NCBI GenBank assembly: GCA_022376925.1
Contig: JAIOJX010000025.1
Span: 97,057,608-97,121,607, forward strand
DNA: 64,000 nt
Direction of reading: 5' to 3'
From: Tragulus kanchil
Lineage: Eukaryota > Chordata > Mammalia > Artiodactyla > Tragulidae
In this document: piece by piece, positions 1 to 11,397 of the stretch
Numbering within the stretch: the first letter of the stretch is position 1
Layout of the letters: each line of letters opens with the position of its first letter
Translations under genes and position numbers: made by a program
The notes under the pieces: model-generated
What the model was told of the DNA's origin: nothing
Databases searched by the model: none
The model's input: the letters and a program-made list of their open reading frames with translations, nothing else

Positions 1-1091
1 CAACTCTATATGATATGATAGGTACTATAATTATGTCCATTTCACAAATGTGGAAACCAAGGCACTGCTTGAGTTATTTATACATTGCCAAGGTTCTTCA
101 GTAGCATAGGAGTATACCACTTAGGCAGTGTTCTAGTTGCAGTGTTGTCCTGCCCTACTCAAAGCAGAATAGGTTGGAGCTGGGGAAGGAGGAGATTTCT
201 TAGAGGAGATTGCATTTGACTTAGCCTGAAGGGCCTAGAATCCTTGCAATTTCTGCTGTTCAGTATTATTCCTCCAATAACATCTGTAGAAGTTTGTTCT
301 GGCTGGAAATTTGCCTTTTTTTTCTTTTTTTATCTGTACACATTCATGCTTATATCTAGCAAATTTAGAGTGGTCTCTTTCTCTCTGTTCAATGCTTTCC
401 TTCCCTCCTCAGGTATCTTTTCAAGGTAACAGCTCAAAATATTTTTTGAGTATAAAAGTTTTGTATCCAAATGTGCCATGAGTTAGTCTATTTTCTCCTG
501 TGAGAGCATGTTTTTCCATTATACTTAACAAGTAACTCATGGCCATGGTCATGGTTCTATTCAGCCCTCAGTTTCCATGGTGGTGCCCAGTGATGATTGG
601 AGAACTAAGCTAGATCCTATGTTCCTGTATCCTGTTACAGGTGGAACACACACTCTCCAGTGCATATGAACTCCTGAGACTTTCTTCCTGTTTTGGATTC
701 CCAAACACAAACCTAAACATGGGCTCCTGCTTACTTCTGTGTGTTTCTATTCTCTTTTAGGGTTTGAAATAGATGCTTATCATCACAACCTTATTTTCTT
801 TTTAACATCTCTTAAAATTTTTTATATGTTTGCAATGGAGGAGGCATGTGAAACCAAATTTCTCTGTAAACACATTCTGCCATCTTGGCTGAAATTCACA
901 AAATTGTTATTTGCATTGTGCAATATTTCTCAGACTTAATCTCAGTTAATTATGAAAACCTGATGGATTATACTGTTTTTTGACTTACAGATGGAGAAAC
1001 AAACTCAGACATTTTATGATTAAGTCTGCAGAGTGATATGACTTGGGTTTGAATATGTATTTGCTTACAATTACCTTTAAATTAGAGGAGT
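1..1091. other. No recognisable feature
   Basis: AT-rich sequence without a convincing open frame, RNA gene or repeat family that I can name. Short open frames of 61-66 codons have no recognisable protein character. Confidence 0.5.
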
Positions 1092-1362
1092 CAGTTTTTT
1101 AAGAAACCTCCTTACTTTTCTACAAAGTGGCTGTACCAATTTACACTCGCATCAACAGTGTAGTAGGGTTCTCTTCTCTCTACACACTATATCATTTCTT
1201 GTTTGTACATTATTTGATGATACCCGTTTTGACTGGTTTGAAGTGATACATCATTGTAGATTTGATTTACATTTCTCTAATAATCAGCGAAGTTGAGCTT
1301 CGTTTCATGTGCCTCTTGGCTACCTCTATATCTTCTTTGGAGAAATGTCTTTATAAGTTTTC
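1092..1362 (-). mobile_element. L1 LINE, inverted 5' segment
   Basis: The minus strand reads as the last part of L1 ORF2 of the mammalian type, covering the stretch that starts at the 'agacatttctcc' region and runs to the 'gtgcagccact' region. It is truncated and mutated and encodes nothing. It directly abuts a plus-strand L1 3' end (1363-1785) that corresponds to sequence further downstream in the same element. The two pieces therefore look like one insertion with a 5' inversion. Confidence 0.75.
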
Positions 1363-1785
1363 TGAATGGAACAACACGGATGGACCTGAGAAATGTTGTA
1401 CTGAGAAATATGTCGTATTACATCCCTTCTATGTGGTATCCAAAAAGAAATGATGCAAATGAACTTACAAAACAGAAACAGTCTCATAGACTTAGAAAAT
1501 AAACTTATGTTTACTGGGAATCAGGATGAGGGGAAGTGATAATTAGAGAGTTTGGAATGGACATGTACAGACTGTTATATTTGAAATAGGTAACCAAAAA
1601 AGACCTAATGTGTAGCACATGGTAGTCTGCTCAATGTTATGTGGCAGCATGAATGGGAGGAGAGTTTGGAGGAGAATGGATACTTGTGTATGTATGGCTG
1701 AGACCCTTGATTGTTGACCTGAAACTATCACAACATTTTTAATTTGCTATACCCCAATACAAAATTAAAAGTTAAAAAAAATAAA
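1363..1785 (+). mobile_element. L1 LINE 3' end (ORF2 end and 3' UTR)
   Basis: The plus strand follows the artiodactyl L1 3' end in order: the 'aacatggatggacc'-like stretch, the 'acaaaacagaaacag' stretch, the 'tatagcaca'-like stretch, the 'cctgaaactatcacaaca' stretch, and the A-rich tail with 'caatacaaaat'. A CHR SINE has landed in the A-rich tail. Confidence 0.8.
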
Positions 1786-1788
1786 CAA

Positions 1789-2070
1789 GGCTTCCCTGGT
1801 GGTCCAGTGGGTAGAGAGTTCTTGCAGTGAAAGGGGCACTGGTTTGATCCCTGGACTGGGAGAATCCCACGTGCCATGGAGCAGCTGGGTCAGTGTGTCC
1901 AATTGCGGGCCAACACTTTGGAGAGCATGCGCCCAGGGTGGGTGCTCTGTGCCGAGAGAGGCCACTGCAATGGGAGGCCCACACAGTCCAAAGAATAAAG
2001 GTGAATGAAAAATAAACGACTAGAAAACTAATAAAAGAGGACAAAAAAATTAAAAAAAAATTAAATAAAA
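1789..2070 (+). mobile_element. CHR-type tRNA-Glu SINE
   Basis: Begins with a tRNA-derived head (ggcttccctggtggtcc..., with the B-box-like ggtttgatccc). The body follows with the agagaggccactgcaatgggaggcccac block and an A-rich tail. Flanked by gttaaaaaaa at about 1771 and 2072, a possible target duplication, although both sites are A-rich and so weak evidence. Confidence 0.8.
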
Positions 2071-2139
2071 AGTTAAAAAAAGAAAAAAACTTAAAAAAAC
2101 CCCCTGAAAAACAGTGATCAGAGGCAAGGGTTAGGGATT

Positions 2140-2330
2140 CAGATGATGGGGGATTGCCTTTAAACTCTACTGCTTATTAGCTATGAGATAATGAATATTC
2201 CTACCTAAAACCTCAGTATTTTTTTCATCTGTGATATGGAATAATTCCTAGTGATCAACCATTGCTTATATGAAGCATAGCACAGTTAGTGCCAGGCAAT
2301 TTGTAAATGTTTTCCAAATGGTCATTATGG
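2140..2330 (+). repeat. MIR SINE (degraded)
   Basis: Shows the order expected of MIR: 'ttattagctatgagat', then 'cctcagtattt...catctgt', then an end resembling 'gcacagttagtgccaggca'. Heavily mutated. Confidence 0.6.
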
Positions 2331-2334
2331 TTAG

Positions 2335-2969
2335 TTTTTATAGTTAGCTAGCTGTCTATCATCTGTAGTAGGTTATAGTCACAATACAGCTTGAAATAGA
2401 AGTATGTTAATCTGGAATGAGAAATGATAAAATTAATATTTGTCTATTTCTCATTATTATTCCAGAACTAAGTAAATATCCCTCTGCATTTCATTGACTC
2501 TAAAATACTGAGATTGTTTCTGTATCCTAAAAGATATAGATTTACGTCAGGTTTGGATTTGGGGTCCTAAGAGATTATTTTATGATCAGGGATGACATTC
2601 AACCCTCCCTTTCTTTCCCAAATAATTTGTTGGAATCTGGTCATATTTTATATTACTAATAAATTGTCAATGTACTATGTGGAAAAATTTGAAAAGACTG
2701 GTCTTCTTTTGGATGTTTTCATGTAACTTCCTCTTGTTTCTTAATTATCAGTGAACAGGTGAACTGTGTATTTCTGGTGGTCAATTACGGTACTCACGTC
2801 TGTGTACTCTTAAAAGATTTCCTCTAGACCAGAGCAGTGCATCTATATTTTAACATAGATGTCATTTTAGGATATTGTGAAATTGCAGATTCTCATTTTG
2901 TAAGCTCGTAATAAAATCCTATATTTTTAATAAGTACCCAACTTTGAAAATTCCTGAATTGAGACTTTT
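2335..2969. other. No recognisable feature
   Basis: AT-rich unique-looking sequence. No open frame over 60 codons on the plus strand, and no repeat I can name. Confidence 0.45.
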
Positions 2970-3185
2970 AGACTTCCCTGGTGGCTCAGTAAAGAATCTG
3001 CCTGTAGTATAGAAGACCAGGGTTTGATCCGTGGGTTGGGAAGATCCCCTGAGGGCAGGGCATGGCAACCCACTCCAGTACGTTTGCCTGGGGAATCTCA
3101 TGGGCAGAGGAACCTGGCAGGCTGCAGTCCCTCCCTGGGGTCACAGAGAGGTGGATGAGACTGAGGCAACTCAGCAGCAGCAAAT
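2970..3185 (+). mobile_element. Bov-tA SINE
   Basis: A ruminant-specific SINE. It has a tRNA-Glu-like head (gacttccctggtggctcag, then gggtttgatccgtgggttgggaagatcccc) followed by a Bov-A unit (ggcaacccactccagta...cctggcaggctgcagtcc) and an end in cagcagcagc. The 60-70 codon open frames here on both strands are products of the SINE, not genes. Confidence 0.9.
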
Positions 3186-3496
3186 ATAAATGCATTCTGG
3201 GCTTTATTCTCAGTGATTCTGATTTAATAAGAAAGAAATCAGATGTCTCTATATTTGAATATCTACACTGGTAATTCTGATAATATATCCTAGTTTTGTA
3301 ATTGCCAAAATAGATTTCGATTATGAGTGTTTGGTTAGTTGAGGCTCAATCTGTTTTTGAAATCTACCCTTCTATGCCATGTTCTTTGTGCTGCAGTCCC
3401 ACCAAATTACTAACATTTTCTGAATATGCTGTCTCTTTATGTGCTGCTTCCTTTGCTTAAAAAGTTATTCTGTTTATTAAGGAAATGACTTCTTGT
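3186..3496. other. No recognisable feature
   Basis: Unique-looking AT-rich sequence between a Bov-tA and a BovB fragment. Confidence 0.45.
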
Positions 3497-4200
3497 TGTT
3501 TAGTTGCTAAGTCCTGTCCGACTCTTTGCAACCCCATGGACTGCAGCATGTCAGGTTTCCATTGTCACCACCTCCTCCTCTTGCCCTCATTCTTCCCCAG
3601 CATCAGGATCTTTTCCAAAGAGTTGGCTCTTCACGTCAGCTGACCAAATATTGGAGCTTCAGCATCAGTTCTTCCAATGAATATTCAGGGATGATTTTCT
3701 TTAGGATTGACTGGTTTTATCTGCTTGCAGTCCAAACAACTCTCAAGTATCTTCTCCAGCATGACAGTTTGAAAGCACCAATTCTTTGGTGTTCAATCAT
3801 CTTTATGGTCCAACTCTCACATCTGTACATGGCTACTGGAAAAACATAGTTTTGAGTATATGGATCTTTGTCTGCAAAATGATGTCTTTGCTTTTTAATA
3901 TGTTGTTTATGTTTCCCATAGTTTTTCTTCCAAGGAGCAAGTGTCTAATTTCATGGTTGCAGTCACTGACTGTAGTGATTCTGGAGCCCAAGAAAATAAA
4001 ATCTGTCATTGTTTCCATTTTTATCCCATCTATTTTCTATGAAGTGATGGAACGAGATGCCATGATCTTAGTTTTTTGAATGCTGAGTTTAAGCCAGCTT
4101 TGTTACTCTCCTCTTTCATCTCATCAAGAGGTTCTTTAGTTCCTCTTCTCTTTCTGCCATTTGAGTGGTATCATTTACATAGATCTAGCTCTAATATAAC
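3497..4200 (-). mobile_element. BovB LINE fragment (ART2A-like), reverse transcriptase region
   Basis: The plus strand is the antisense form of the 5' ART2A/BovB sequence common in ruminant genomes (gactctttgcaaccccatgg, agcatcagg, tccaactctcacatctg, ccaaggagcaag). On the minus strand a 61-codon frame (3833-4018) contains LLLGRKTMGNINNILKSKDI, matching the C-terminal part of the BovB reverse transcriptase. The frame is broken on both sides, so it is a dead fragment. The part from 3778 onward is repeated at 4890-5312 because of the local duplication. Confidence 0.88.
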
Positions 4201-4233
4201 CCCCTCCAGGTAATCTTCTTTGATGCTCTGGAT

Positions 4234-4447
4234 CAGTGGTTCTCAAATGTGATTTTTGTCTCATTTTTTGCTTAGGGACACTTGATAACATCTAGAGACA
4301 TTTTTTGGTTGTCCCGACTTGGAAGGATGGAGAGTTTACTACTGACATCTGGCAGGTAGAGGTCAGGTATTGTTCTACAATGCCTAGAACAACATCAAAT
4401 ATGTACCTAGTCCAAAATATCTGTAGTACTGAGGCTGAGAAACCCTG
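4234..4447 (+). mobile_element. MER5A-type hAT-Charlie element
   Basis: Starts cagtggttctcaaa and ends ctgagaaaccctg, the terminal inverted repeats of MER5-type nonautonomous hAT elements. The interior has acattttttggttgtc, ctggcaggtagaggtcagg and caaaatatctgtagtactgagg in the expected order. Eight-base flanks (ctctggat and ctctaatc) are compatible with an old target duplication. Repeated at 5346-5559. Confidence 0.82.
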
Positions 4448-4608
4448 CTCTAATCTGTGAGAAGTCCCTTTTATTTTTCTCCCGATTGCTTCTGTATTAC
4501 TACTTACCACAGTGTTTATTGTCTGTTTTTCCTCTCACGAGGAGCTGTTGTGTTCTTGGACAAGGAATTTCCTTTTCATTTCTATTTCCTCACAACCAGT
4601 GGCTTGCA

Positions 4609-4633
4609 TGTGTGTGTGTATGTGTGTGTGTTC
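4609..4633. repeat. Short TG microsatellite
   Basis: Imperfect TG run interrupted by TA. Repeated at 5721-5745 within copy 2. Confidence 0.8.
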
Positions 4634-5345
4634 CATAAATACTGAACAAAATAAATGGTAAAGATCTGCTTGAATATATAACTGAACTTAAAAATAAACT
4701 TATATGCCATGTTTTGTGGTGAGCAGATGGGCTAACCTGAGATCTCAATCGATTCATGGACTTTCAGTGGGGTGAGATGTTACTGCAGCCTGAAAGGCAT
4801 AATATGAAATAATCCATCACAGACATAGGGTCAGCCTCCAGAGGGGAAAGAGAAAAAAACTACGTTTATCTCTTGCCAATTGGAAGGAACCAATTCTTTG
4901 GTGTTCAATCATCTTTATGGTCCAACTCTCACATCTGTACATGGCTACTGGAAAAACATAGTTTTGAGTATATGGATCTTTGTCTGCAAAATGATGTCTT
5001 TGCTTTTTAATATGTTGTTTATGTTTCCCATAGTTTTTCTTCCAAGGAGCAAGTGTCTAATTTCATGGTTGCAGTCACTGACTGTAGTGATTCTGGAGCC
5101 CAAGAAAATAAAATCTGTCATTGTTTCCATTTTTATCCCATCTATTTTCTATGAAGTGATGGAACGAGATGCCATGATCTTAGTTTTTTGAATGCTGAGT
5201 TTAAGCCAGCTTTGTTACTCTCCTCTTTCATCTCATCAAGAGGTTCTTTAGTTCCTCTTCTCTTTCTGCCATTTGAGTGGTATCATTTACATAGATCTAG
5301 CTCTAATATAACCCCCTCCAGGTAATCTTCTTTGATGCTCTGGAT

Positions 5346-5559
5346 CAGTGGTTCTCAAATGTGATTTTTGTCTCATTTTTTGCTTAGGGACACTTGATAA
5401 CATCTAGAGACATTTTTTGGTTGTCCCGACTTGGAAGGATGGAGAGTTTACTACTGACATCTGGCAGGTAGAGGTCAGGTATTGTTCTACAATGCCTAGA
5501 ACAACATCAAATATGTACCTAGTCCAAAATATCTGTAGTACTGAGGCTGAGAAACCCTG
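5346..5559 (+). mobile_element. MER5A-type hAT element, second copy
   Basis: Identical counterpart of the element at 4234-4447. It is present because of duplication 1, not because of independent insertion. Confidence 0.82.
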
Positions 5560-6001
5560 CTCTAATCTGTGAGAAGTCCCTTTTATTTTTCTCCCGATTG
5601 CTTCTGTATTACTACTTACCACAGTGTTTATTGTCTGTTTTTCCTCTCACGAGGAGCTGTTGTGTTCTTGGACAAGGAATTTCCTTTTCATTTCTATTTC
5701 CTCACAACCAGTGGCTTGCATGTGTGTGTGTATGTGTGTGTGTTCCATAAATACTGAACAAAATAAATGGTAAAGATCTGCTTGAATATATAACTGAACT
5801 TAAAAATAAACTTATATGCCATGTTTTGTGGTGAGCAGATGGGCTAACCTGAGATCTCAATCGATTCATGGACTTTCAGTGGGGTGAGATGTTACTGCAG
5901 CCTGAAAGGCATAATATGAAATAATCCATCACAGACATAGGGTCAGCCTCCAGAGGGGAAAGAGAAAAAAACTACGTTTATCTCTTGCCAATTGGAAGGA
6001 A

Positions 6002-7195
6002 CACAATTGACGGGAACCAGCTGGTTTTGAACTCTCCCAAAGACTGTGATCCATTTAATCAGTTTGGAATGCATCCATAACTTTGAAGGTAGATCAGGAA
6101 GGATGGGAAGTATGGACAAAGTCAGCTAAGACCGGCAATCTCCCCATTTAAAATATTTGATGTAAGAGACACAGTGATTAAAATAGAAAAAGCTATGTAC
6201 CTAGGGTTAAGGGTAAGGGTAGGAAGATGGTCATTCTTTATGATTTTGAAAACTGACAAAATGTGTTTAGTTTGGAATGATCTGAGAAACCTCACATAAC
6301 TCAGTCTGTATACCATTTCACTAACAGTGAGGGAAAATAATCAAATCTGCAGTTCCTGCTTTCTATCTGTCATCTAAGTCATTCCAGGGACAGTAATCCT
6401 GGGTAGTGTCTTTCAGTTGGAGCCATTTCCCGGGAGAGGCAGAGTTATTAATAAGACGCTGCAAGCTTGTGTCCTCCTGTTTTTGATTTTCCCTCTTTCT
6501 AATGCAGTTTCACTGATCTCTTGGAAGTGAGACTTATGCGGGATGTTCTTCCTTGCTCGCACTTTCCAAATGTGTTCCCTAAACTAAAATACTGTACCAT
6601 GTGCAAAATTCAGGTGGAGGAGATTAGAAATAATCTCTTACATTTGTATGGGATACTCCTGAAGAGCACATACTACATTTGCTTTCTTTTAGTCTCACAT
6701 TACCAAATTGATTCACTTGCCTTTCCTTATTTTCAAAACTGGCAACCCCTCCATAATTTTAATTTCAATTATCCTTATTTCTTCTCAGGCCCTTAATGCT
6801 TTTACCCTTTAACACCCCAACTTGGTGTTTCTTGAAGCCCAATGAGTCTTAGAATCCACTGACACTTCATTTTTACTGTCACTTTCCCCTCATGACCTCG
6901 CTAAATCATCATTGGCTCCAAGGGTTCATTACTCATCTCTTTCATCCTCCCTCAACCCCTCTACCATTCTTTCTCCTTTTTATATTTGCCTGGATGAACA
7001 TCCACCCTGCTTAATTCCAGCTCTCCTCCTCTTATGCATGTATACCTAAAGAGCAGGAGCTATCTGAAGAGGATTTTCCTTTCCCATTCCCACCTCCATA
7101 TATCCCATGAGTAATATCCAGTTTGACCAGTCTCCTTTCCAACTTACAACTTCTACCTTGTGACTTTTAACAATGCTTCAAAATTCGACTCAACT
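6002..7195. other. No recognisable gene; short TTAGGG-like stretch
   Basis: Unique-looking sequence. A small degenerate telomere-like tract (ctagggttaagggtaagggt) lies near 6200-6222. The 91-codon frame at 6521-6796 has no recognisable domain and low-complexity composition. Confidence 0.45.
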
Positions 7196-7203
7196 CTCTA
7201 GAC

Positions 7204-7400
7204 CAGTGCTTGGCAAATACTAATAGGAAGTATTTTAAACTTTGGAGGCCATACGGTTTCTGTCACAATTCTGTCATCCTAGCAGGAAAGCAGTCACAGA
7301 CAGTATAAAAATGAATGGGTGTGGCTATCTTCCAACTAAAGAATTCACAAAAGTTACCAGTGGACTGGATTTGGTCCACAAATGTAGTCTGTTGACCTTG
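7204..7400 (-). mobile_element. Nonautonomous hAT-Charlie-type DNA transposon
   Basis: Terminal inverted repeats are cagtgcttggcaaatac at the left and the complement of caaggtcaacagactac at the right. The interior has ggaggccatacggtttctgtc and gaatgggtgtggct...ggatttggtccacaaatgtag, as in a common mammalian MER-type element whose exact name I do not assign. It is flanked by an 8-bp target duplication with one mismatch: ctctagac at 7196-7203 and ctccagac at 7401-7408. Confidence 0.8.
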
Positions 7401-7408
7401 CTCCAGAC

Positions 7409-8139
7409 CATTCAATCTTCTACTATCTTAGATGACTATTTTAAATTTTCTTTCTTAAACCTTTAACAGTTGCTTCCTATCTCATACCAAGTCTTTGCTG
7501 TTACCCTTTTCTCTGCTTGATTAAAACATCAAAAGAAAGCAGAAAAGAAGAATCACATCTACTGTCCTCTCTGGGTGTGAGCCCATTTTATTCTGCATTC
7601 CCTCCTGTCTCTATGGATGAAATACCCATGTTTCTTTTTGAATCTGGCCTGACCTTTTGTACACTGGATCCCACCCTCTCTCCTCTAGGTAAGGAAAGGT
7701 TCCAGTAATCCTCTCCTGTACTATTAATTTGTTGGATTATTCAAGTCCATATAAATATACTGTAATACTTACCATCTTAAGAAAGAAAAAGAAAACCCTA
7801 TTCCTTGACCTCACATTCGTCTTTTGCTACATCTCCATTCCTCTGCCCCACTTACAGCAAATCTGAGAGAGTTATTTGTGTTTATTACCTCCTTTCCTCT
7901 CCTTCTGTCCTTTCTTCAGCCTACTCCCATTAGATTTTTATCCCCACCGTTCTACTACAGCAGCTCATTAGAATCAACCTACTGCAGATGCCTTTTTGCT
8001 GTCAACCCCAATACTTATGTTAGTCCCCGTCTCTGCAATATTTAAGGAAGTTGATAACAGTGTCCTTTTAGTCATATGACCTCCACATGACTCCTAGGAT
8101 TCCCCTGTCTTGTTACCTTCTTTATCACTGGCTGATCCT
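7409..8139. other. No recognisable feature
   Basis: C/T-rich unique-looking sequence. The 73-codon frame at 7824-8045 (and its copy at 8957-9178) is Leu/Ser/Pro-rich with no domain I recognise. Confidence 0.45.
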
Positions 8140-8465
8140 TCTCTGGCTCATGATTTCATGGTCTGCAGGTGAAATTGCTTATTTTCAGAGTCCTTCTGTG
8201 ATCAGCCTATTAAAAATTGTGACCATATCACAATGACCCTTAGCCCCATTACCTGCTTTATTTTCCCCATAGCAGTTGGAACAGTAAAACTTATTATATA
8301 GTTCTGTATGTTTCTGTTCATATTTTCTCCCATCACTAAAACATAAGCTCTGTGTGTACAGAGATGCTGTTCTGTTCACAGAGATATTGTACTGTTCACT
8401 GTTGTGTTTCTCACATGTAGTAGATACTCAGAAAACAGAACTGAACGAATTGTATGAAAGGATGG
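8140..8465 (+). repeat. L2 LINE 3' end
   Basis: Shows the L2 3' order: agagtccttctgtgatcagcc, then attacctgctttattttcc, atagcagttggaaca, cactaaaacataagctc, cacatgtagtagatactcag. Divergence is high, as expected for this old family. Repeated at 9273-9598 within copy 2 of duplication 2. Confidence 0.78.
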
Positions 8466-9272
8466 GTTCTTTATATCCTTCTGCACATAGTCATATGAGA
8501 TGTTTTTTTTTTTCCCTGAAGAGATTAACATTCAAAATAGCTAAGTGATCTGTGAAAAGTCATACCTTAGGTAAGAAGCAAACACCCAAAAAGACATTCC
8601 ACCACAATTTTTTGAGGATTGCTATCAAACTTCTGCTTAACCCCGAGTTATGAGAGCCTAACAAAAGCCTACCCTATTCAACTGCTGAGGGCTCTGTTTT
8701 TTAAAAAATGAAATGCAATTAGCAGAAAGAAGAATCCATCTCTGTACCTTTATCTGCATTTTGTCTAGGCCTTTTCTCGGCCTGACCTTTTGTACACTGG
8801 ATCCCACCCTCTCTCCTCTAGGTAAGGAAAGGTTCCAGTAATCCTCTCCTGTACTATTAATTTGTTGGATTATTCAAGTCCATATAAATATACTGTAATA
8901 CTTACCATCTTAAGACAGAAAAAGAAACCCCTATTCCTTGACCTCACATTCGTCTTTTGCTACATCTCCATTCCTCTGCCCCACTTACAGCAAATCTGAG
9001 AGAGTTATTTGTGTTTATTACCTCCTTTCCTCTCCTTCTGTCCTTTCTTCAGCCTACTCCCATTAGATTTTTATCCCCACCGTTCTACTACAGCAGCTCA
9101 TTAGAATCAACCTACTGCAGATGCCTTTTTGCTGTCAACCCCAATACTTATGTTAGTCCCCGTCTCTGCAATATTTAAGGAAGTTGATAACAGTGTCCTT
9201 TTAGTCATATGACCTCCACATGACTCCTAGGATTCCCCTGTCTTGTTACCTTCTTTATCACTGGCTGATCCT

Positions 9273-9598
9273 TCTCTGGCTCATGATTTCATGGTCTGCA
9301 GGTGAAATTGCTTATTTTCAGAGTCCTTCTGTGATCAGCCTATTAAAAATTGTGACCATATCACAATGACCCTTAGCCCCATTACCTGCTTTATTTTCCC
9401 CATAGCAGTTGGAACAGTAAAACTTATTATATAGTTCTGTATGTTTCTGTTCATATTTTCTCCCATCACTAAAACATAAGCTCTGTGTGTACAGAGATGC
9501 TGTTCTGTTCACAGAGATATTGTACTGTTCACTGTTGTGTTTCTCACATGTAGTAGATACTCAGAAAACAGAACTGAACGAATTGTATGAAAGGATGG
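9273..9598 (+). repeat. L2 LINE 3' end, second copy
   Basis: Same sequence as 8140-8465, present through duplication 2. Confidence 0.78.
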
Positions 9599-9861
9599 GT
9601 TCTTTATATCCTTCTGCACATAGTCATATGAGATGTTTTTTTTTTTCCCTGAAGAGATTAACATTCAAAATAGCTAAGTGATCTGTGAAAAGTCATACCT
9701 TAGGTAAGAAGCAAACACCCAAAAAGACATTCCACCACAATTTTTTGAGGATTGCTATCAAACTTCTGCTTAACCCCGAGTTATGAGAGCCTAACAAAAG
9801 CCTACCCTATTCAACTGCTGAGGGGCTCTGTCTGTTAGTAAGTTCACTTATATACATTGAG

Positions 9862-10100
9862 GACAATGCAAATTGGTAGAGCCATCATGGAAAACAGTAT
9901 AGTTGTTTCTCAAAAAGTTAAAAATAGAATTACCATATTATCAAGCAATCCCACTTCTGGGTATACATCTGAAGACAATGAAATTAGTATCTTGAAGAAG
10001 TATCTGCACATTCATATTCACTGCAGTACTAAACAAAGTAGCAAGATATGGAAGTCTCCAAAGTGCCCTTTGATAGATGTATAGATGAAGATGTGGCAGC
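9862..10100 (+). mobile_element. L1 LINE ORF2 3' fragment
   Basis: Follows the end of L1 ORF2 on the plus strand: aatgcaaattggtagagcca, accatattatcaagcaatcc, cacttctgggtatacatct, cattcactgcagtac-like, agcaagatatgg. Truncated at both ends with no intact frame. Confidence 0.75.
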
Positions 10101-10354
10101 TGCACTTTTAAGCATCACAACATGTACCTCGCACCCCACCCCCACCGCCCCTCACACACACATCTGCTTGACTCCGATGGCCATGCTCTGAATGGCTGTA
10201 TGTACCCACAGTAATTTTGAATGGCAGAAAGGAAATACAAAGCAAATAGAAGAAGGAGGTTTGTGTTTCCAGACCTCTGGGTATCCAAAGGGGCTTCTGT
10301 GAACTTGAATTGGTGATCTGACTACAGTGGATCTGAACTCACAAATGATAGTAC

Positions 10355-10565
10355 AGTGGTCAAGAAACTGAGTAACCTTAAGTGATTTTTGGCTCCATCA
10401 TCCATTGACTGATTTTCACTGAGTGATTTACCTCCTTGTGAATCAGTTTCTTCATCTATAAAATGGGTTAACAATGTGACTCATTTAAGAATACTAAACT
10501 AATTCACTTTAGTAAAGTGCTTAGAAAAGCACTGTCTGCAGAGTAAACTCTAATGAATTCTGTTC
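10355..10565 (+). repeat. MIR SINE (degraded)
   Basis: Contains tcagtttcttcatctataaaatgg followed by a MIR-like end (aaagtgcttagaaaagcac). Upstream bases fit the MIR tRNA-like half only loosely. Confidence 0.65.
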
Positions 10566-11397
10566 GAAATAAAACTTTATCCTGCCTCTTGCGACAGACT
10601 TTGGCAATTCAGCAAAAGTGGCACAGAGCTATGTGTCGGATGACTTTAACCTTTCCTTGGAAAGAGCACAGAGTAACAATTTAGGCTTCGCTGGGAATTT
10701 CTTCTGACTGATTTGACCTGTCAATTTGAAGAAGAAAAAGGGAAAGAAACTTACCAAGCACCTAGTCAATTCAATTAAACATCAGTTTGCCTGATTATTT
10801 TACATTGAGCTGACTGGCAGTTTGCCTGAGGAGATCAAAATGGCTTGTTTTGGCATCACTTGGCACAGGCTGAGAGCTGACAAATGATTTTTGAATTTAT
10901 GGAAATGGGGTCTATGCTGATTTTCCAAGATCACGACTATGCCCAAGCTCATGACACCAGGGGAGGGAGAGGAAATTATCAGACTCCTGATGATTTATAT
11001 ATAGCTAGACTCCTGTTGGTGACTAAACATTACTATCATGGGTTTGGAGGCCTGAGTTGGTTTTGCTTCCTGAATTTTGGGAAAGTGTGCCCAATCTGGG
11101 TTTTCAGGTCTGCTGCATACCTGTGTGGACCCAAGTGACACGGCTGCTGTTCTCCACCAGTACCAATGACAGAGCTTCCCATCTCAACTTTGTCGCTTCT
11201 GTGTTCTTGGGTTCTTTTCCCCAGTGCTCATTGTAAGAGCTCAGGCAGTGTCTTCTCAGTGGATGCTGACTGGGATCGAGATAAACAAGCAGGAAACTGA
11301 CCAAAGCTCAGACATCAGACAAGACATAATTGAGAGGCAAAGGTGATCCAAAAACAGACTCATTTTTTTGAAGTTGAAACAGTGTATTTAAGAAGGT
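10566..11397. other. Unique-looking non-coding sequence
   Basis: No repeat or gene recognised. The stretch 10700-10880 has a mixed, non-repetitive texture that could be a conserved non-coding element, but that needs alignment to other species. Confidence 0.35.

Larger units (their letters stand above)
3778..6001. repeat. Direct ~1.1 kb duplication 1 (period 1112)
   Basis: Copy 1 is 3778-4889 and copy 2 is 4890-6001, head to tail with no filler. The break falls inside the BovB fragment on the left. Each copy carries BovB sequence, a MER5A-type element and a short TG run. Open frames recur at exactly +1112 with identical translations. Confidence 0.97.
7646..9831. repeat. Direct ~1.1 kb duplication 2 (period 1133)
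   Basis: Copy 1 is 7646-8697 and copy 2 is 8779-9831, separated by an 81-bp filler. Copy 2 differs near its start (agacagaaaaagaaaccc against agaaagaaaaagaaaacc) and by one G at its end. The filler resembles an altered version of the sequence just upstream of copy 1. Confidence 0.97.

Noticed and set aside
4880..5191. 103-codon plus-strand frame over the BovB fragment
   Set aside because: It is antisense to the BovB reverse transcriptase region, which lies on the minus strand and is itself broken.
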